Shown in pieces: positions 16,935 through 25,217 of a stretch of 64,000 bases of DNA. The position numbers and the translations under genes were made by a program. Source of the stretch: Pseudomonas tremae. GTDB lineage: Bacteria; Pseudomonadota; Gammaproteobacteria; Pseudomonadales; Pseudomonadaceae. The stretch spans positions 62,001 to 126,000 of the forward strand of contig NZ_LJRO01000352.1 in NCBI RefSeq assembly GCF_001401155.1, given 5' to 3'. Every line of letters begins with the position of its first letter. Position 1 is the stretch's first letter. The notes under the pieces were generated by a model, which saw only the letters and a list, made by a program, of their open reading frames with translations, searched no databases and was not told where the DNA came from.

Positions 16935-18076
16935 GTGCATTGTTGACTGAGCAGGCTGCCCTTGACGTTCATTACATGGCCCATGCGCTGGAACTGGCGC
17001 GCAAAGGCCTGTACTCCACCCACCCCAACCCGCGAGTCGGTTGCGTCATCGTGCGCGATGGCCAGATCGTCGGTGAAGGCTGGCACGCCCGCGCGGGCGA
17101 GCCTCACGCCGAAGTGCATGCCTTGCGTCAGGCTGGCGAGCTGGCAAGAGGCGCCACCGCCTACGTCACGCTGGAACCGTGCAGCCACCAGGGCCGTACG
17201 CCGCCCTGTGCCGATGCGCTGGTCGAGGCCGGGCTGTCCCGCGTCGTTGCTGCCATGCAGGACCCCAATCCCGAAGTTTCCGGTCGCGGACTGCTACGTT
17301 TGATGAACGCGGGCATCGGTGTTCAATGCGGTGTGCTGGAAAACGAAGCGCGAGCACTGAACAAAGGCTTCCTCAAGCGCATGGGAACCGGACGTCCCTA
17401 TATCCGGGTCAAGCTGGCAATGAGCCTGGATGGCCGCACTGCGATGGCCAGTGGCGAAAGCCAGTGGATCACCGGCCCCGAAGCCCGTTCTGCGGTGCAG
17501 CGTCTGCGCGCGCAGTCGAGTGTCGTTCTGACGGGCGCCGACACCGTGCTGGTGGACAGCGCCAGGCTGACCGTTCGCCCTGAAGAACTGGGGCTGAGCG
17601 CAGAGTTGACCGCATTGGCTGCTGCGCGTCCTCCCTTGCGCGTATTGATCGACGGAAGGCTGCGCGTGCCACTGGACGCGCCGTTTTTTCAGGCAGGTAA
17701 TGCCCTGGTTGTGACCTGCGCCGCTGCGTCGGCGCGGGGTCGCTATCAGGAAGACGGCCACGAAATGCTGGCGCTGGCCGACAGCGCGGGCCATGTGGAC
17801 CTGCGCAAGTTGATGGGCGAGCTGGGCGCGCGTGGCGTCAACGAGGTGCTGGTCGAGGCTGGCCCGCGTCTGGCGGGTGCTTTTGCGCGTCTCGGGCTGG
17901 TCGACGAATTTCAGATATTCATTGCCGGGAAGTTTCTCGGCTCATCGGCCCGGCCGCTGCTGGATCTGCCACTGGCGCAGATGAGCGAAGCGCTGGAGCT
18001 GAACATCGTGGAAATGCGAGCCGTCGGCAATGACTGGCGAGTCATTGCTCTCCCAGTCTCCGTACCCGGCGTATAA
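16931..18076 (+). CDS. ribD: Bifunctional diaminohydroxyphosphoribosylaminopyrimidine deaminase / reductase RibD
   Basis: A 381-residue two-domain enzyme. The N-terminal deaminase domain (1-145) has the zinc site HAEVHAL and PCSHQGRTPPC; the C-terminal reductase domain begins at YIRVKLAMSLDGRTAM and carries the NADPH site near VLTGADTVL and EAGPRLAGAF. It performs the second and third steps of riboflavin synthesis from GTP. Coupled to nrdR upstream; ribC follows after 44 bases with a GGAGGA ribosome site. Confidence 0.96.
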   Translation: MSALLTEQAALDVHYMAHALELARKGLYSTHPNPRVGCVIVRDGQIVGEGWHARAGEPHAEVHALRQAGELARGATAYVTLEPCSHQGRTPPCADALVEAGLSRVVAAMQDPNPEVSGRGLLRLMNAGIGVQCGVLENEARALNKGFLKRMGTGRPYIRVKLAMSLDGRTAMASGESQWITGPEARSAVQRLRAQSSVVLTGADTVLVDSARLTVRPEELGLSAELTALAAARPPLRVLIDGRLRVPLDAPFFQAGNALVVTCAAASARGRYQEDGHEMLALADSAGHVDLRKLMGELGARGVNEVLVEAGPRLAGAFARLGLVDEFQIFIAGKFLGSSARPLLDLPLAQMSEALELNIVEMRAVGNDWRVIALPVSVPGV

Positions 18077-18120
18077 TTCCCGGCTTCGCCTAGCGCAGCC
18101 TTTGTTCCCCCGGAGGACCC

Positions 18121-18783
18121 ATGTTTACCGGCATCATCGAATCCATTGGCAGCATCCGCGCCCTGACTCCGAAGGGTGGCGACGTCCGCGTTTACGTGGA
18201 AACCGGCAAGCTCGACCTGAGCGACGTCAAGCTCGGCGACAGTATTGCCGTCAACGGCGTGTGCCTGACCGCAGTGGAACTGCCCGGCGATGGCTTCTGG
18301 GCTGACGTCAGTCGCGAAACGCTTACCGTTACCGCGTTTGTCGATCTGAAAAGCGGCAGCCGGGTCAATCTGGAAAAAGCCCTGACACCGACCACGCGCC
18401 TGGGTGGCCATCTGGTCAGCGGCCATGTCGACGGCGTAGGCGAAATCGTCGCCCGTGCCGACAACGCCCGCGCCATTCAGTTTACGGTGCGTGCGCCGCG
18501 TGAACTGGCCAAATACATCGCCCATAAAGGTTCGATCACGGTCGACGGCACCAGCCTGACTGTCAATTCGGTCAATGGCGCGGAGTTCGAACTGACCATC
18601 GTGCCTCATACCTGGAGCGAAACCATCATGGCCGACTACCAGCCTGGTCGTAAGGTCAATCTGGAAGTCGACCTGCTGGCGCGCTATCTGGAGCGTCTGC
18701 TGCTGGGCGACAAGGCTGCCGAGCCGGGTCATGGCACGATCACCGAAAGCTTTCTGGCCGAGAACGGCTACCTGAAATCCTGA
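18121..18783 (+). CDS. ribC: Riboflavin synthase alpha chain
   Basis: A 220-residue enzyme made of two homologous beta-barrels: MFTGIIESIGSI... with VNGVCLT in the first, and GHVDGVGEI...VDGTSLTVNSV in the second. It dismutates two 6,7-dimethyl-8-ribityllumazine molecules into riboflavin. GGAGGA lies 6 bases before ATG. The gene is called ribC in pseudomonads and ribE in some other annotations. Confidence 0.96.
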   Translation: MFTGIIESIGSIRALTPKGGDVRVYVETGKLDLSDVKLGDSIAVNGVCLTAVELPGDGFWADVSRETLTVTAFVDLKSGSRVNLEKALTPTTRLGGHLVSGHVDGVGEIVARADNARAIQFTVRAPRELAKYIAHKGSITVDGTSLTVNSVNGAEFELTIVPHTWSETIMADYQPGRKVNLEVDLLARYLERLLLGDKAAEPGHGTITESFLAENGYLKS

Positions 18784-18799
18784 ACCAAGGGGGTGCCGC

Positions 18800-19891
18800 G
18801 TGGCGCTCAACAGTATCGAAGAACTGGTCGAAGACATTCGCCAGGGCAAAATGGTCATCCTCATGGATGACGAAGACCGCGAGAACGAAGGCGACCTGAT
18901 CATGGCCGCCGAGTGCGTTAGGCCTGAAGACATCAACTTCATGGCGCGCTTTGCCCGTGGCCTGATCTGCATGCCGATGACCCGCGAGCGCTGCGAAACC
19001 CTCAAGCTGCCACTGATGGCGCCGCGCAACGGTTCAGGTTTCGGCACCAAGTTCACCGTGTCCATCGAAGCCGCCGAAGGCGTGACGACCGGCATTTCCG
19101 CCGCAGACCGCGCGCGCACCGTACAGGCAGCGGCAGCCAAGGAAGCCAGAGCTGAAGACATCGTCAGCCCGGGGCATATATTTCCGTTGATGGCCCAGGC
19201 CGGTGGCACGCTTGCTCGTGCCGGCCACACTGAAGCCGCCTGCGACCTTGCACGGATGGCCGGGTTTGAGCCCACAGGCTTGATCTGTGAGGTCATGAAC
19301 GACGACGGCACCATGTCGCGTCGCGCCGAACTTGAAGCATTTGCCCAGCAACACGACATCAAGATTGGCACCATCGCCGACCTGATTCACTACCGGATGA
19401 TTCACGAGCGTACCGTTCAGCGGATTGCCGAACAGCCAATGGACAGCGAACTGGGCAGTTTCAACCTGGTTACTTACCGCGATTCGGTCGAGGGTGATGT
19501 GCATCTGGCACTGACTCTGGGCAAGATCTGCGCAGAAGAGCCGACCCTTGTGCGAGTCCATAACATGGACCCGCTGCGCGACCTGTTGATGGTCAGGCAA
19601 CCCGGCCGCTGGAGCCTGCGCGCCGCCATGAGCGCGGTCTCCAAGGCAGGCAGCGGTGTGGTCCTGTTGCTCGGTCATCCGCTGGACGGCGATGTATTGC
19701 TGGCCAATATTCGCGAAACCGCCGGGCAACAACCGATCAAGACGCCGACCACGTACAGCACGGTCGGTGCAGGTTCGCAGATCCTTCGTGACCTCGGCGT
19801 GCGCAAAATGCGCCTGATGAGTTCGCCAATGAAGTTCAATGCGATATCCGGTTTCGATCTGGAAGTTGTAGAATACGTGCCCTCCGAATAA
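18800..19891 (+). CDS. ribBA: RibBA-type 3,4-dihydroxy-2-butanone 4-phosphate synthase with degenerate GTP cyclohydrolase II domain
   Basis: A 363-residue fusion. The N-terminal ~200 residues are a complete RibB domain: MDDEDRENEGDLIMAAE (Mg and substrate acids), GTKFTVSIEA, GHIFPL, GHTEAACDL. The C-terminal half aligns with RibA but where RibA has HSECLTGDALFSQRCDCGS, with three zinc-binding cysteines, it reads VHNMDPLRDLLMVRQPGRW, so the zinc site is lost. GTP cyclohydrolase activity is therefore unlikely and is supplied by the separate ribA at 22107. The start is GTG with a GGGGG-type site. Pseudomonads commonly have this RibBX form. Confidence 0.93.
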   Translation: MALNSIEELVEDIRQGKMVILMDDEDRENEGDLIMAAECVRPEDINFMARFARGLICMPMTRERCETLKLPLMAPRNGSGFGTKFTVSIEAAEGVTTGISAADRARTVQAAAAKEARAEDIVSPGHIFPLMAQAGGTLARAGHTEAACDLARMAGFEPTGLICEVMNDDGTMSRRAELEAFAQQHDIKIGTIADLIHYRMIHERTVQRIAEQPMDSELGSFNLVTYRDSVEGDVHLALTLGKICAEEPTLVRVHNMDPLRDLLMVRQPGRWSLRAAMSAVSKAGSGVVLLLGHPLDGDVLLANIRETAGQQPIKTPTTYSTVGAGSQILRDLGVRKMRLMSSPMKFNAISGFDLEVVEYVPSE

Positions 19892-20019
19892 ATACCGGCA
19901 GGCCGATGCGTGCGAAAGAAGGTTTTCGCAGGTTTTGGCCTGACAGTTGCGATTCGTGGCCTACTATCCCTCAAAGTCCGCCTCAAGGCGCGCTTGCTCT
20001 TTAATACGAGACTCACCGA

Positions 20020-20496
20020 ATGACCTTGAAGACCATCGAAGGTACTTTCATCGCCCCCCAAGGACGCTACGCCCTGGTAGTTGGCCGTTTCAACAGCTTC
20101 GTCGTGGAAAGCCTGGTTAGCGGTGCCGTCGATGCGCTGGTACGCCACGGCGTCAGCGAAAGCGACATCACCATCATCCGCGCGCCGGGTGCCTTCGAAA
20201 TTCCGCTGGTAGTGCAGAAAGTTGCTCAGCGCAGCGAGTTCTCCGCCATCGTCGCGCTGGGCGCGGTGATCCGTGGTGGTACGCCGCATTTCGAATACGT
20301 TGCAGGCGAATGCGTCAAAGGCCTGTCTCAGGTTTCCATGGAGTTCGGCATTCCGGTCGCCTTTGGCGTATTGACTGTCGATTCCATCGAACAGGCCATC
20401 GAACGCTCCGGCACCAAGGCCGGTAACAAAGGCGCTGAAGCTGCCCTGTCCGCGATTGAAATGGTCAGCCTGCTCTCGCAGTTGGAGGCCAAGTGA
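20020..20496 (+). CDS. ribH: 6,7-dimethyl-8-ribityllumazine synthase
   Basis: A 158-residue enzyme. YALVVGRFNSFVVESL opens the fold, IRAPGAFEIPLVVQK forms the substrate pocket, and GAVIRGGTPHFEYVAGE holds the phosphate loop and catalytic His. It condenses the ribityl-aminouracil with dihydroxybutanone phosphate and assembles into pentamers or capsids. Its stop overlaps nusB by GTGA. Confidence 0.96.
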   Translation: MTLKTIEGTFIAPQGRYALVVGRFNSFVVESLVSGAVDALVRHGVSESDITIIRAPGAFEIPLVVQKVAQRSEFSAIVALGAVIRGGTPHFEYVAGECVKGLSQVSMEFGIPVAFGVLTVDSIEQAIERSGTKAGNKGAEAALSAIEMVSLLSQLEAK

Positions 20497-20990
20497 TTTC
20501 CGACGACACCGATCAGTTCAATCCGCGCGACGCCAAATCGCCGGAAGCCGCCAAGGGCAAGAGTGCCAAGCGTCGCGAAGCGCGTCAGATGGCAACCCAG
20601 GCGCTGTATCAATGGCACATGGCCGGCCATGCACTGAACGAGATCGAAGCACAGTTTCGCGTTGACAACGACTTCAGCAACGTCGATGGCACCTACTTCC
20701 ATGAGCTGTTGCATGGCGTGGCGACCAACAAGACCGAGATCGACACCGCGCTCTCGCCTTGTCTCGACCTGACCATCGAAGAGCTTGATCCGGTTGAACT
20801 GGCGGTATTGCGCCTGTCCACCTTCGAGCTGCTCAAGCGTATCGATGTGCCTTATCGCGTGGTGATCAACGAAGGCATCGAGCTGGCGAAAGTCTACGGC
20901 TCCACTGACGGCCACAAGTTCGTCAATGGCGTGCTGGACAAGCTGGCGCCGCGCCTGCGTGAAGTCGAAGTGAAGGCCCACAAGCGCTGA
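20493..20990 (+). CDS. nusB: Transcription antitermination factor NusB
   Basis: A 165-residue all-helical protein. KRREARQMATQALYQWHMAG forms the RNA-binding N-terminal helix, and PYRVVINEGIELAKVYGSTDGHKFVNGVLDKLA is the conserved C-terminal signature. NusB with NusE binds boxA of ribosomal RNA transcripts for antitermination. The start is GTG inside the ribH stop; no other in-frame start near the family N-terminus is better. Confidence 0.95.
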   Translation: MISDDTDQFNPRDAKSPEAAKGKSAKRREARQMATQALYQWHMAGHALNEIEAQFRVDNDFSNVDGTYFHELLHGVATNKTEIDTALSPCLDLTIEELDPVELAVLRLSTFELLKRIDVPYRVVINEGIELAKVYGSTDGHKFVNGVLDKLAPRLREVEVKAHKR

Positions 20991-21006
20991 TCCGCGCCTG
21001 ACCTTC

Positions 21007-21972
21007 ATGGGAGAGTTCGAGCTGATCCGCAACTACTTCGCTGCCGCGCCCTGTGCGCAGGCAAGTGAAGAGGTTGCCTTGGGGATTGGCGACGACTGCG
21101 CGCTGCTGGCGTTACCGCCCGGCGAGCAGTTGGCGATCTCGACCGATACCCTGGTGGCCGGGGTGCATTTTCCCGATACCTGTGACCCCTTTCTGCTCGG
21201 CCAGCGTGCGCTGGCGGTGTCTGCCAGCGATCTGGCCGCGATGGGCGCTCGTCCTGTTGCCTTCACTCTTGCCTTGACCTTGCCGCGCGTCGATGGCGAA
21301 TGGCTGCAGGCGTTTGCTCTTGGCCTCAACCTGATGGCGCAAGGCTGTACGCTACGCCTGATCGGAGGAGACACCACTCGCGGTCCTTTGAGCCTGACGC
21401 TGACAGTGTTTGGCAGTGTGCCCGCCGGGCTCGCCCTGACGCGCGGCGGCGCTCGCGAGGGCGAGCTGTTGTGTGTTGGCGGCACGCTCGGTGACGGCGC
21501 AGGAGCACTGCCACTGGTGTTGAATCAGCGCAGCGCGCAGGCGTCGATTGCCGAGCCGTTGCTGGCTCGCTATTGGTCGCCACAGCCTCAATTGGCGCTG
21601 GGCCAGGCTTTGCGCGGCAGTGCGACGTCGGCGCTGGATATCTCCGATGGCTTGCTCGCTGACTGCGGGCATATCGCACGCGCTTCTGGTGTGCGTCTGG
21701 TGATCGAGCGTGACAGGCTGCCCTTGTCGCAGCCACTGCTGGCGCTGCTTGGTCTGTCGGGCGCGCAACAGGCTGCGCTGAGTGGCGGCGATGATTACAT
21801 ACTGGCATTTACTCTACCGTCCGAGCAGCTTGCCGCTTTACAGGCACAAGGCTTGCCGGTGCATGTGATCGGACGGGTGGAAGCCGGGCAGGGCGTGGTT
21901 CTGCTCGACGGCGCCGGCGCCGATATCACTCCCGATAACCTTGGCTACCAGCATTTTGGCGGCGCGCAGTGA
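21007..21972 (+). CDS. thiL: Thiamine-phosphate kinase
   Basis: A 321-residue kinase starting MGEFELIRNYFA, with GIGDDCALL, STDTLVAGVHFP, GQRALAVSASDLAAMGARP and LIGGDTTRGP, the acidic residues that bind Mg-ATP in the AIR-synthase-like fold; later ALDISDGLLAD and SGGDDYILAF. It makes thiamine diphosphate from thiamine monophosphate. It follows nusB closely. In P. putida and P. aeruginosa pgpA comes next (recalled); here no pgpA is present before ribA. Confidence 0.95.
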   Translation: MGEFELIRNYFAAAPCAQASEEVALGIGDDCALLALPPGEQLAISTDTLVAGVHFPDTCDPFLLGQRALAVSASDLAAMGARPVAFTLALTLPRVDGEWLQAFALGLNLMAQGCTLRLIGGDTTRGPLSLTLTVFGSVPAGLALTRGGAREGELLCVGGTLGDGAGALPLVLNQRSAQASIAEPLLARYWSPQPQLALGQALRGSATSALDISDGLLADCGHIARASGVRLVIERDRLPLSQPLLALLGLSGAQQAALSGGDDYILAFTLPSEQLAALQAQGLPVHVIGRVEAGQGVVLLDGAGADITPDNLGYQHFGGAQ

Positions 21973-22106
21973 CGCGATGCCTCCAGTCTATGTATCGAAC
22001 TTTATGATCTAAACCCCCGATAATTCAGCCTGAGCGTCCGCAGGAACCTGCTGTTACAATGCAAATCTTGCGAATTTCCAGTCTTCATACTGATCAGGAG
22101 CACACG

Positions 22107-22724
22107 GTGCCCGTCGTATTTGTCGCCGCTTCCAAACTGCCCACCCCTTTTGCAGAGTTCGCCATGCACGGCTTTATCGAGTCGGCAACCGGCCGCGAAC
22201 ATGTCGTCCTGAGCCTGGGCGACGTGGCGGATGGAGCCCCGGTTCTGGGCCGCGTTCACTCGGAATGCCTGACAGGTGATGCCCTGTTCAGCCAGCGTTG
22301 CGATTGCGGCTCTCAACTGGAGGCTGCACTGCGTGCCATTGCCAGCGAGGGGCGCGGGGTTTTGCTGTATCTGCGCCAGGAAGGGCGCGGTATTGGTTTG
22401 ATGAACAAGATCCGTGCTTATGAATTGCAGGACGGCGGCGCCGATACGGTCGAAGCCAACGAACGTTTGGGCTTTGCCGCCGATCAGCGGGATTACGCCA
22501 TTTGCCTGCCAATGCTCCAGCACCTTGGCGTGCAATCGTTGCGCCTGATGACCAATAACCCTCGCAAGGTCAAGGCGCTGACCGACATGGGCATCAACGT
22601 CGCCGAACGCGTGCCGCTGCACACCGGGCAAAACCCGCACAACCGCCTCTATCTGGCGACCAAGGCCGGCAAGCTCGGGCACATGATGGGCAATGAGCAT
22701 CAAAGTGAGGTAGGCCCCGCGTGA
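22107..22724 (+). CDS. ribA: GTP cyclohydrolase II
   Basis: A 205-residue enzyme. HSECLTGDALFSQRCDCGSQL contains the three zinc cysteines, LRQEGRGIGL the catalytic and GTP-binding segment, and DTVEANERLGF and TNNPRKV close the active site. It opens GTP to the first riboflavin precursor and is the only intact cyclohydrolase II in the window. I chose GTG 22107 (AGGAG 8 bases upstream) giving VPVVFVAASKLPTPF, the family start; an ATG at 22059 would add a 16-residue leader. Its stop overlaps the next gene. Confidence 0.95.
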   Translation: MPVVFVAASKLPTPFAEFAMHGFIESATGREHVVLSLGDVADGAPVLGRVHSECLTGDALFSQRCDCGSQLEAALRAIASEGRGVLLYLRQEGRGIGLMNKIRAYELQDGGADTVEANERLGFAADQRDYAICLPMLQHLGVQSLRLMTNNPRKVKALTDMGINVAERVPLHTGQNPHNRLYLATKAGKLGHMMGNEHQSEVGPA

Positions 22725-23134
22725 CACGCAGCGAGGTGCGTCAGAAGCTGGAGATGGCCTGGTGGCGACAACTGGGCCTGACCCTGGCGCCGTTACTGGT
22801 GATTTGTCTGTTTTTCGGCTCAAGCGAAGCGCTTGTTCCGGTGCTGGCGGTGCCGCTGTTCATCGCTGGAATAGGCTCGATGTTCGTCAGCCTGAAACCG
22901 TTCGGTTCATACAAACGCGCATTGGCTGCTACTCAAGCTGCGATCGACACCCCGGAAGAACCGGCAGCCTGGATCAGGCTTGCGGCGGTTCGACGTCTAG
23001 CCTTCCTGGCAGCCGGCCTGCCCGCCTGGATCGCGGCCATCGCGGTACTGTTCGGGCTGCACCCGCTACCGGTCTGCCTGCTGGCGTTTTCCAGCGTGGT
23101 GCTGCTTTATTTGTATCGGCTTCCTACAGCCTGA
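22721..23134 (+). CDS. Small hypothetical membrane protein downstream of ribA
   Basis: A 137-residue protein with two hydrophobic hairpins: LGLTLAPLLVICLFFG and ALVPVLAVPLFIAGIGSMFVS, then after a charged loop LAAGLPAWIAAIAVLFG and LPVCLLAFSSVVLLYLY. This predicts four transmembrane segments with a short cytoplasmic loop. I do not recognise a family. GTG start overlaps ribA's stop (GTGA), so it is cotranslated. Position is conserved in related pseudomonads as I recall, but no role is known. Confidence 0.7.
   Translation: MTRSEVRQKLEMAWWRQLGLTLAPLLVICLFFGSSEALVPVLAVPLFIAGIGSMFVSLKPFGSYKRALAATQAAIDTPEEPAAWIRLAAVRRLAFLAAGLPAWIAAIAVLFGLHPLPVCLLAFSSVVLLYLYRLPTA
23043..23065. other. No separate feature; end of membrane-protein gene
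   Basis: Only the coding sequence of the small membrane protein is seen here; no extra signal is supported. Confidence 0.1.
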
Positions 23135-23142
23135 TAAGCCAA

Positions 23143-23163
23143 GGAGCGGAGGGTGTCCGCTCT
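23143..23163. terminator. Hairpin between convergent genes
   Basis: Stem ggagcgga / tccgctct (23143-23150, 23156-23163; one wobble pair) with loop gggtg, located in the 32-base gap between the membrane-protein gene and dxs. No T-run on plus strand, so strength is uncertain. Confidence 0.5.
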
Positions 23164-23166
23164 CCA

Positions 23167-25062
23167 TCAGCCGATTAACGCCAATCGCTCGTTGATCGCC
23201 GCTTCTATCCCTTCAGCATTCAGCCCGCACTCGGCCAGCATCTGCGCTGGCTTGGCATGCTCGACATAAACGTCCGGCAGGCCCAAATGCAGCACTGATT
23301 TGAGGATGTTGACGCGGGCTAGGAATTCGCTGACCGCTGCACCGGCACCGCCCATCACTGCGTTTTCTTCCAGCGTGACCAGCAGTTCGTGACTGGCTGC
23401 AGTTTCGCGTACCAGTGCCTCGTCCAGCGGTTTGACGAAGCGCATGTCGATGACCGTGGCGTCGAGCTTCTCGGCAACGACCATTGCGTCGCTCAGTTGC
23501 ACACCAAACACCAGTATCGCGACGCCCTGACCTTGTCGACGCACAACGCCTTTGCCGATTTCGACCGGCTTCAGGCTGGCCTCAATCTCCGCGTTGGGCC
23601 CCGTACCGCGCGGGTAGCGCACTGCCGCAGGTCCGGTATGCAGATAGCCGGTGCTGAGCAATTTGCGCAGTTCGTTCTCGTCGCTCGGGGTCATCACCAC
23701 GATGCCGGGGATGCAGCGCAAGTAAGAAAGATCGAAGCTGCCCGCGTGCGTCGGACCGTCTTCGCCGACCAGTCCGGCACGGTCGATGGCGAACAGCACG
23801 TCGAGGTTCTGCACCGCGACGTCATGCACCAATTGGTCATAGCCACGCTGCAGGAATGTTGAGTAGATCGCCACCACCGGCTTGCTGCCTTCGCAGGCCA
23901 TGCCCGCCGCCAGCGTCACGGCGTGCTGCTCGGCAATGGCGACATCAAAATAACGCTCGGGGAAACGCTCGCTGAACTCCACCAGGTCCGAACCTTCCTT
24001 CATTGCTGGCGTAATGCCTACCAGGCGCGAGTCGGCCTCGGCCATGTCGCATATCCACTGGCCGAACACACCCGAGTACTTCGGTGCACTGACTTTTTTC
24101 TGGATGCTGACCGGCGCATTCAACGGTTCGAGTTTGGTGATCGCGTGATAGCCGATCGGATCAACTTCCGCCGGTGCGAAGCCTTTGCCTTTCTTGGTCA
24201 CAACGTGCAGAAATTGCGGGCCTTTGAGATCGCGCATATTACGCAGCGTGGCAATCAGGGTCGGCAGGTCATGGCCGTCGATAGGGCCGATGTAGTTCCA
24301 GCCCAGCTCTTCGAAAAGCGTGCCCGGAACCAGCATGCCCTTGGCGTACTCTTCGGTTCGGCGCGCTATTTCCCAGGCACCCGGCAGACGCGAAAGCACT
24401 TTCTTGCTGCCTTCGCGCATGCTCGTGTAGGTGCGGCTGGAGAGAATCTTGGCCAGATAATTCGACAGCCCGCCGACATTGCGCGAGATCGACATGTCGT
24501 TGTCGTTGAGGATCACCAGCATGTTCGCTGCCACTTCCGGCGCATGGTTCAACGCTTCGAAAGCCATGCCGGCGGTCAGTGCGCCATCGCCGATCACTGC
24601 AATGGATTTGCGCTCACTGCCTTGCAGACGCGAGGCAATGGCCATGCCCAACGCGGCACTGATGGAGGTGCTGGAGTGGCCGACACCAAATGTGTCGTAC
24701 TCGCTTTCGCTGCGACGCGGGAAGGCTGCAACTCCGTCTTTCTGGCGCAGGGTGGACATGCGCGCGCGGCGGCCGGTCAGAATTTTGTGCGGATACGCTT
24801 GATGGCCCACGTCCCACACCAGACGGTCGTCCGGCGTGTCGAAGACGTAATGCAGCGCAATGGTCAGCTCGATGACCCCAAGACCGGCACCAAAATGCCC
24901 TCCGGTCTGGCCGACGGAGTACAGCAACTCCAGGCGCAGTTCATCGGCCAGGGTTTCCAGCTCGGCTTCGCCCAGTCGGCGCAAACCGTCCGGGGTGTCT
25001 GCTTGATCGAGCAACGGAGTAACCGGGCGCTCGCGGGGGATCTCTTTGAACGTCGTGGGCAT
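23167..25062 (-). CDS. dxs: 1-deoxy-D-xylulose-5-phosphate synthase
   Basis: A 631-residue thiamine-diphosphate enzyme. GHFGAGLGVIELTIALHY carries the first active-site His; the TPP/Mg motif is AVIGDGALTAGMAFEALNHA...NDNDMSIS; FEELGWNYIGPIDGHD and the transketolase-like EQHAVTLAAGMACEG (catalytic Glu) follow, then DRAGLVGEDGPTHAG. It condenses pyruvate and glyceraldehyde 3-phosphate, the entry step of the MEP isoprenoid pathway. It lies downstream of ispA and xseB on the same strand, the usual xseB-ispA-dxs order. Confidence 0.97.
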   Translation of the reverse strand: MPTTFKEIPRERPVTPLLDQADTPDGLRRLGEAELETLADELRLELLYSVGQTGGHFGAGLGVIELTIALHYVFDTPDDRLVWDVGHQAYPHKILTGRRARMSTLRQKDGVAAFPRRSESEYDTFGVGHSSTSISAALGMAIASRLQGSERKSIAVIGDGALTAGMAFEALNHAPEVAANMLVILNDNDMSISRNVGGLSNYLAKILSSRTYTSMREGSKKVLSRLPGAWEIARRTEEYAKGMLVPGTLFEELGWNYIGPIDGHDLPTLIATLRNMRDLKGPQFLHVVTKKGKGFAPAEVDPIGYHAITKLEPLNAPVSIQKKVSAPKYSGVFGQWICDMAEADSRLVGITPAMKEGSDLVEFSERFPERYFDVAIAEQHAVTLAAGMACEGSKPVVAIYSTFLQRGYDQLVHDVAVQNLDVLFAIDRAGLVGEDGPTHAGSFDLSYLRCIPGIVVMTPSDENELRKLLSTGYLHTGPAAVRYPRGTGPNAEIEASLKPVEIGKGVVRRQGQGVAILVFGVQLSDAMVVAEKLDATVIDMRFVKPLDEALVRETAASHELLVTLEENAVMGGAGAAVSEFLARVNILKSVLHLGLPDVYVEHAKPAQMLAECGLNAEGIEAAINERLALIG

Positions 25063-25217
25063 CAGGCGAATCGTTATAAGTAAAAGAGGTGGCAGTTTAC
25101 CTTATGCATCGCACGCTGCCCATGAAGTGAGTCGGCGGATAGTCCGTCGATTGATACGCTTGAAGATTCAGACCGGATGAACCGTGGTTGATTCATCGGT
25201 TTTCAGGTGGATTGTGA

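Noticed and set aside
17911..19374. 487-codon minus-strand open frame opposite ribD-ribC-ribBA
   Set aside because: It crosses three genes whose protein families are certain; the codon pattern fits only the plus-strand genes.
19892..20019. FMN riboswitch before ribH or ribBA
   Set aside because: I looked for the conserved FMN-element blocks in the gap before ribH and upstream of ribC and ribBA and found none; the ribBA gap is only 16 bases.
23043..23065. Separate element inside the small membrane-protein gene
   Set aside because: A low-confidence entry is listed only to say nothing extra was found; the bases belong to the membrane-protein gene.
23923..25083. 386-codon plus-strand open frame opposite dxs
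   Set aside because: It runs antisense to dxs and has no domain; a shadow frame.
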